Source: Candidatus Gastranaerophilales bacterium
GTDB taxonomy: Bacteria; Cyanobacteriota; Vampirovibrionia; Gastranaerophilales; Gastranaerophilaceae
DNA length: 15,572 bases
Assembly: GCA_900766355.1 (NCBI GenBank)
Contig: CAAFVD010000053.1
Span: 1 to 15,572 of the forward strand
Direction: 5' to 3'
The notes under the pieces were generated by a model that made no database searches, was not told the origin of the DNA, and worked only from the letters and a program-made list of their open reading frames with translations. The position numbers and the translations under genes are program-made. The number at the start of each line of letters is the position of its first letter. The first letter of the stretch is position 1. Positions 15,253 to 15,572 of this stretch are shown piece after piece.

Positions 15253-15289
15253 AATTTTGCTAGTTTGTAAACAAATATTAAGAAGTTTA

Positions 15290-15330
15290 AATAAAAAAGT
15301 CAATATTAAACTCAAAAAATACTTTATATA
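15290..15330 (+). promoter_or_regulatory. Bipartite promoter-like motif, copy 2
   Basis: Block AATAAAAAAGTCAAT at 15290-15304 and block ATACTTTATATA at 15319-15330, identical in sequence and in 14-nt spacing to 2918-2958, while the intervening 14 bases match at only a few positions. It lies 51 nt before the ATG at 15382. Confidence 0.6.
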
Positions 15331-15381
15331 AATGTAAGGTTAGATTAAATAATTTTTATTAGGTTATATCTGGAGGTTTGT

Positions 15382-15572
15382 ATGTCAAACGAAGTATCAA
15401 TACCAAAAGCGAATCCAAATTTAGATGCTCAAGGTGCTTTTCAATTTATGAACAGACCAATGGAAAGTCAATATTATGAATCAGAGTATTCAATTTTTGG
15501 TAATCCATATAATGGACCAATAGGTACAGCTCCGGGTAATTTTGGTGCTATTGCAAATCCAATGTTTCCAAC
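15382..15572 (+). CDS. Hypothetical protein, N-terminal part (3' partial)
   Basis: An ATG at 15382 preceded by GGAGG (15372-15376, 5-nt spacing) opens a frame with no stop to the window end; 63 residues are visible. The product begins MSNEVSIPKANPNLDAQGAF and continues with an Asn/Pro/Gly-rich stretch containing GNPYNGPIGTAPGNFG. There is no signal peptide or membrane helix so far. I do not recognise a family. It carries the same upstream motif as the gene at 2989, so the two are probably expressed together; both start with flexible Asn-rich polar segments, which may or may not mean a related role. Confidence 0.8.
   Translation, partial: MSNEVSIPKANPNLDAQGAFQFMNRPMESQYYESEYSIFGNPYNGPIGTAPGNFGAIANPMFP

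Overview
The window is AT-rich (about 70% A+T by eye) bacterial DNA with the standard code, dense genes, several clear GGAGG-type ribosome binding sites, a lipoprotein and a cytoplasmic NagZ. Together with several small, family-orphan proteins, this suggests a non-photosynthetic relative of cyanobacteria from gut (Gastranaerophilales/Melainabacteria). That placement is an inference from general style, not from a marker gene. No tRNA, rRNA, CRISPR array, insertion sequence or integrase was seen.

Layout. (1) 2-3669, plus strand: the 3' part of a large membrane protein with lysine/glutamine/proline repeats, one transmembrane helix, a long acidic domain and a small globular end. It overlaps by 4 nt an ABC-type solute-binding lipoprotein, which is followed by an unrecognised 226-residue protein with its own promoter. 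(2) 3697-5346, plus: a tandem peptidase-U32-like protein with a cysteine-rich C terminus, whose last 18 nt overlap the 3' end of the convergent nadE. (3) 5329-8194, minus: a mazG-nadE operon, nucleotide-pool cleaning and NAD synthesis, with overlapping genes. (4) 8234-8475: an intergenic region with a promoter, a CU-rich hairpin loop and a Rho-independent terminator but no ORF, a candidate small RNA. (5) 8476-9921, minus: a small SprA-family HEAAH protein and nagZ. (6) 9944-10417, plus: a secreted TPR-like protein that diverges from nagZ across only 22 nt. (7) 10422-11771, minus: a membrane protein of unknown function preceded by a structured leader with mutually exclusive hairpins. (8) 12103-14712, plus: clpB, ending at a bidirectional terminator shared with a small unknown gene (14779-15177, minus). 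(9) 15382 to the end: the start of another unknown gene.

Functional themes are envelope and cell-wall work (solute-binding lipoprotein, NagZ, secreted TPR protein, membrane proteins), metabolite housekeeping (MazG, NAD synthetase) and protein disaggregation (ClpB). Starts of nadE, mazG and clpB were moved downstream of the longest ORF because a good ribosome binding site sits 7 nt before each internal ATG.

The most interesting signals are non-coding: a pair of 15+12 nt blocks with identical 14-nt spacing upstream of two unknown genes 12 kb apart (2918-2958 and 15290-15330), the candidate anti-Shine-Dalgarno small RNA at 8383-8450, and the switch-like leader at 11788-11900.
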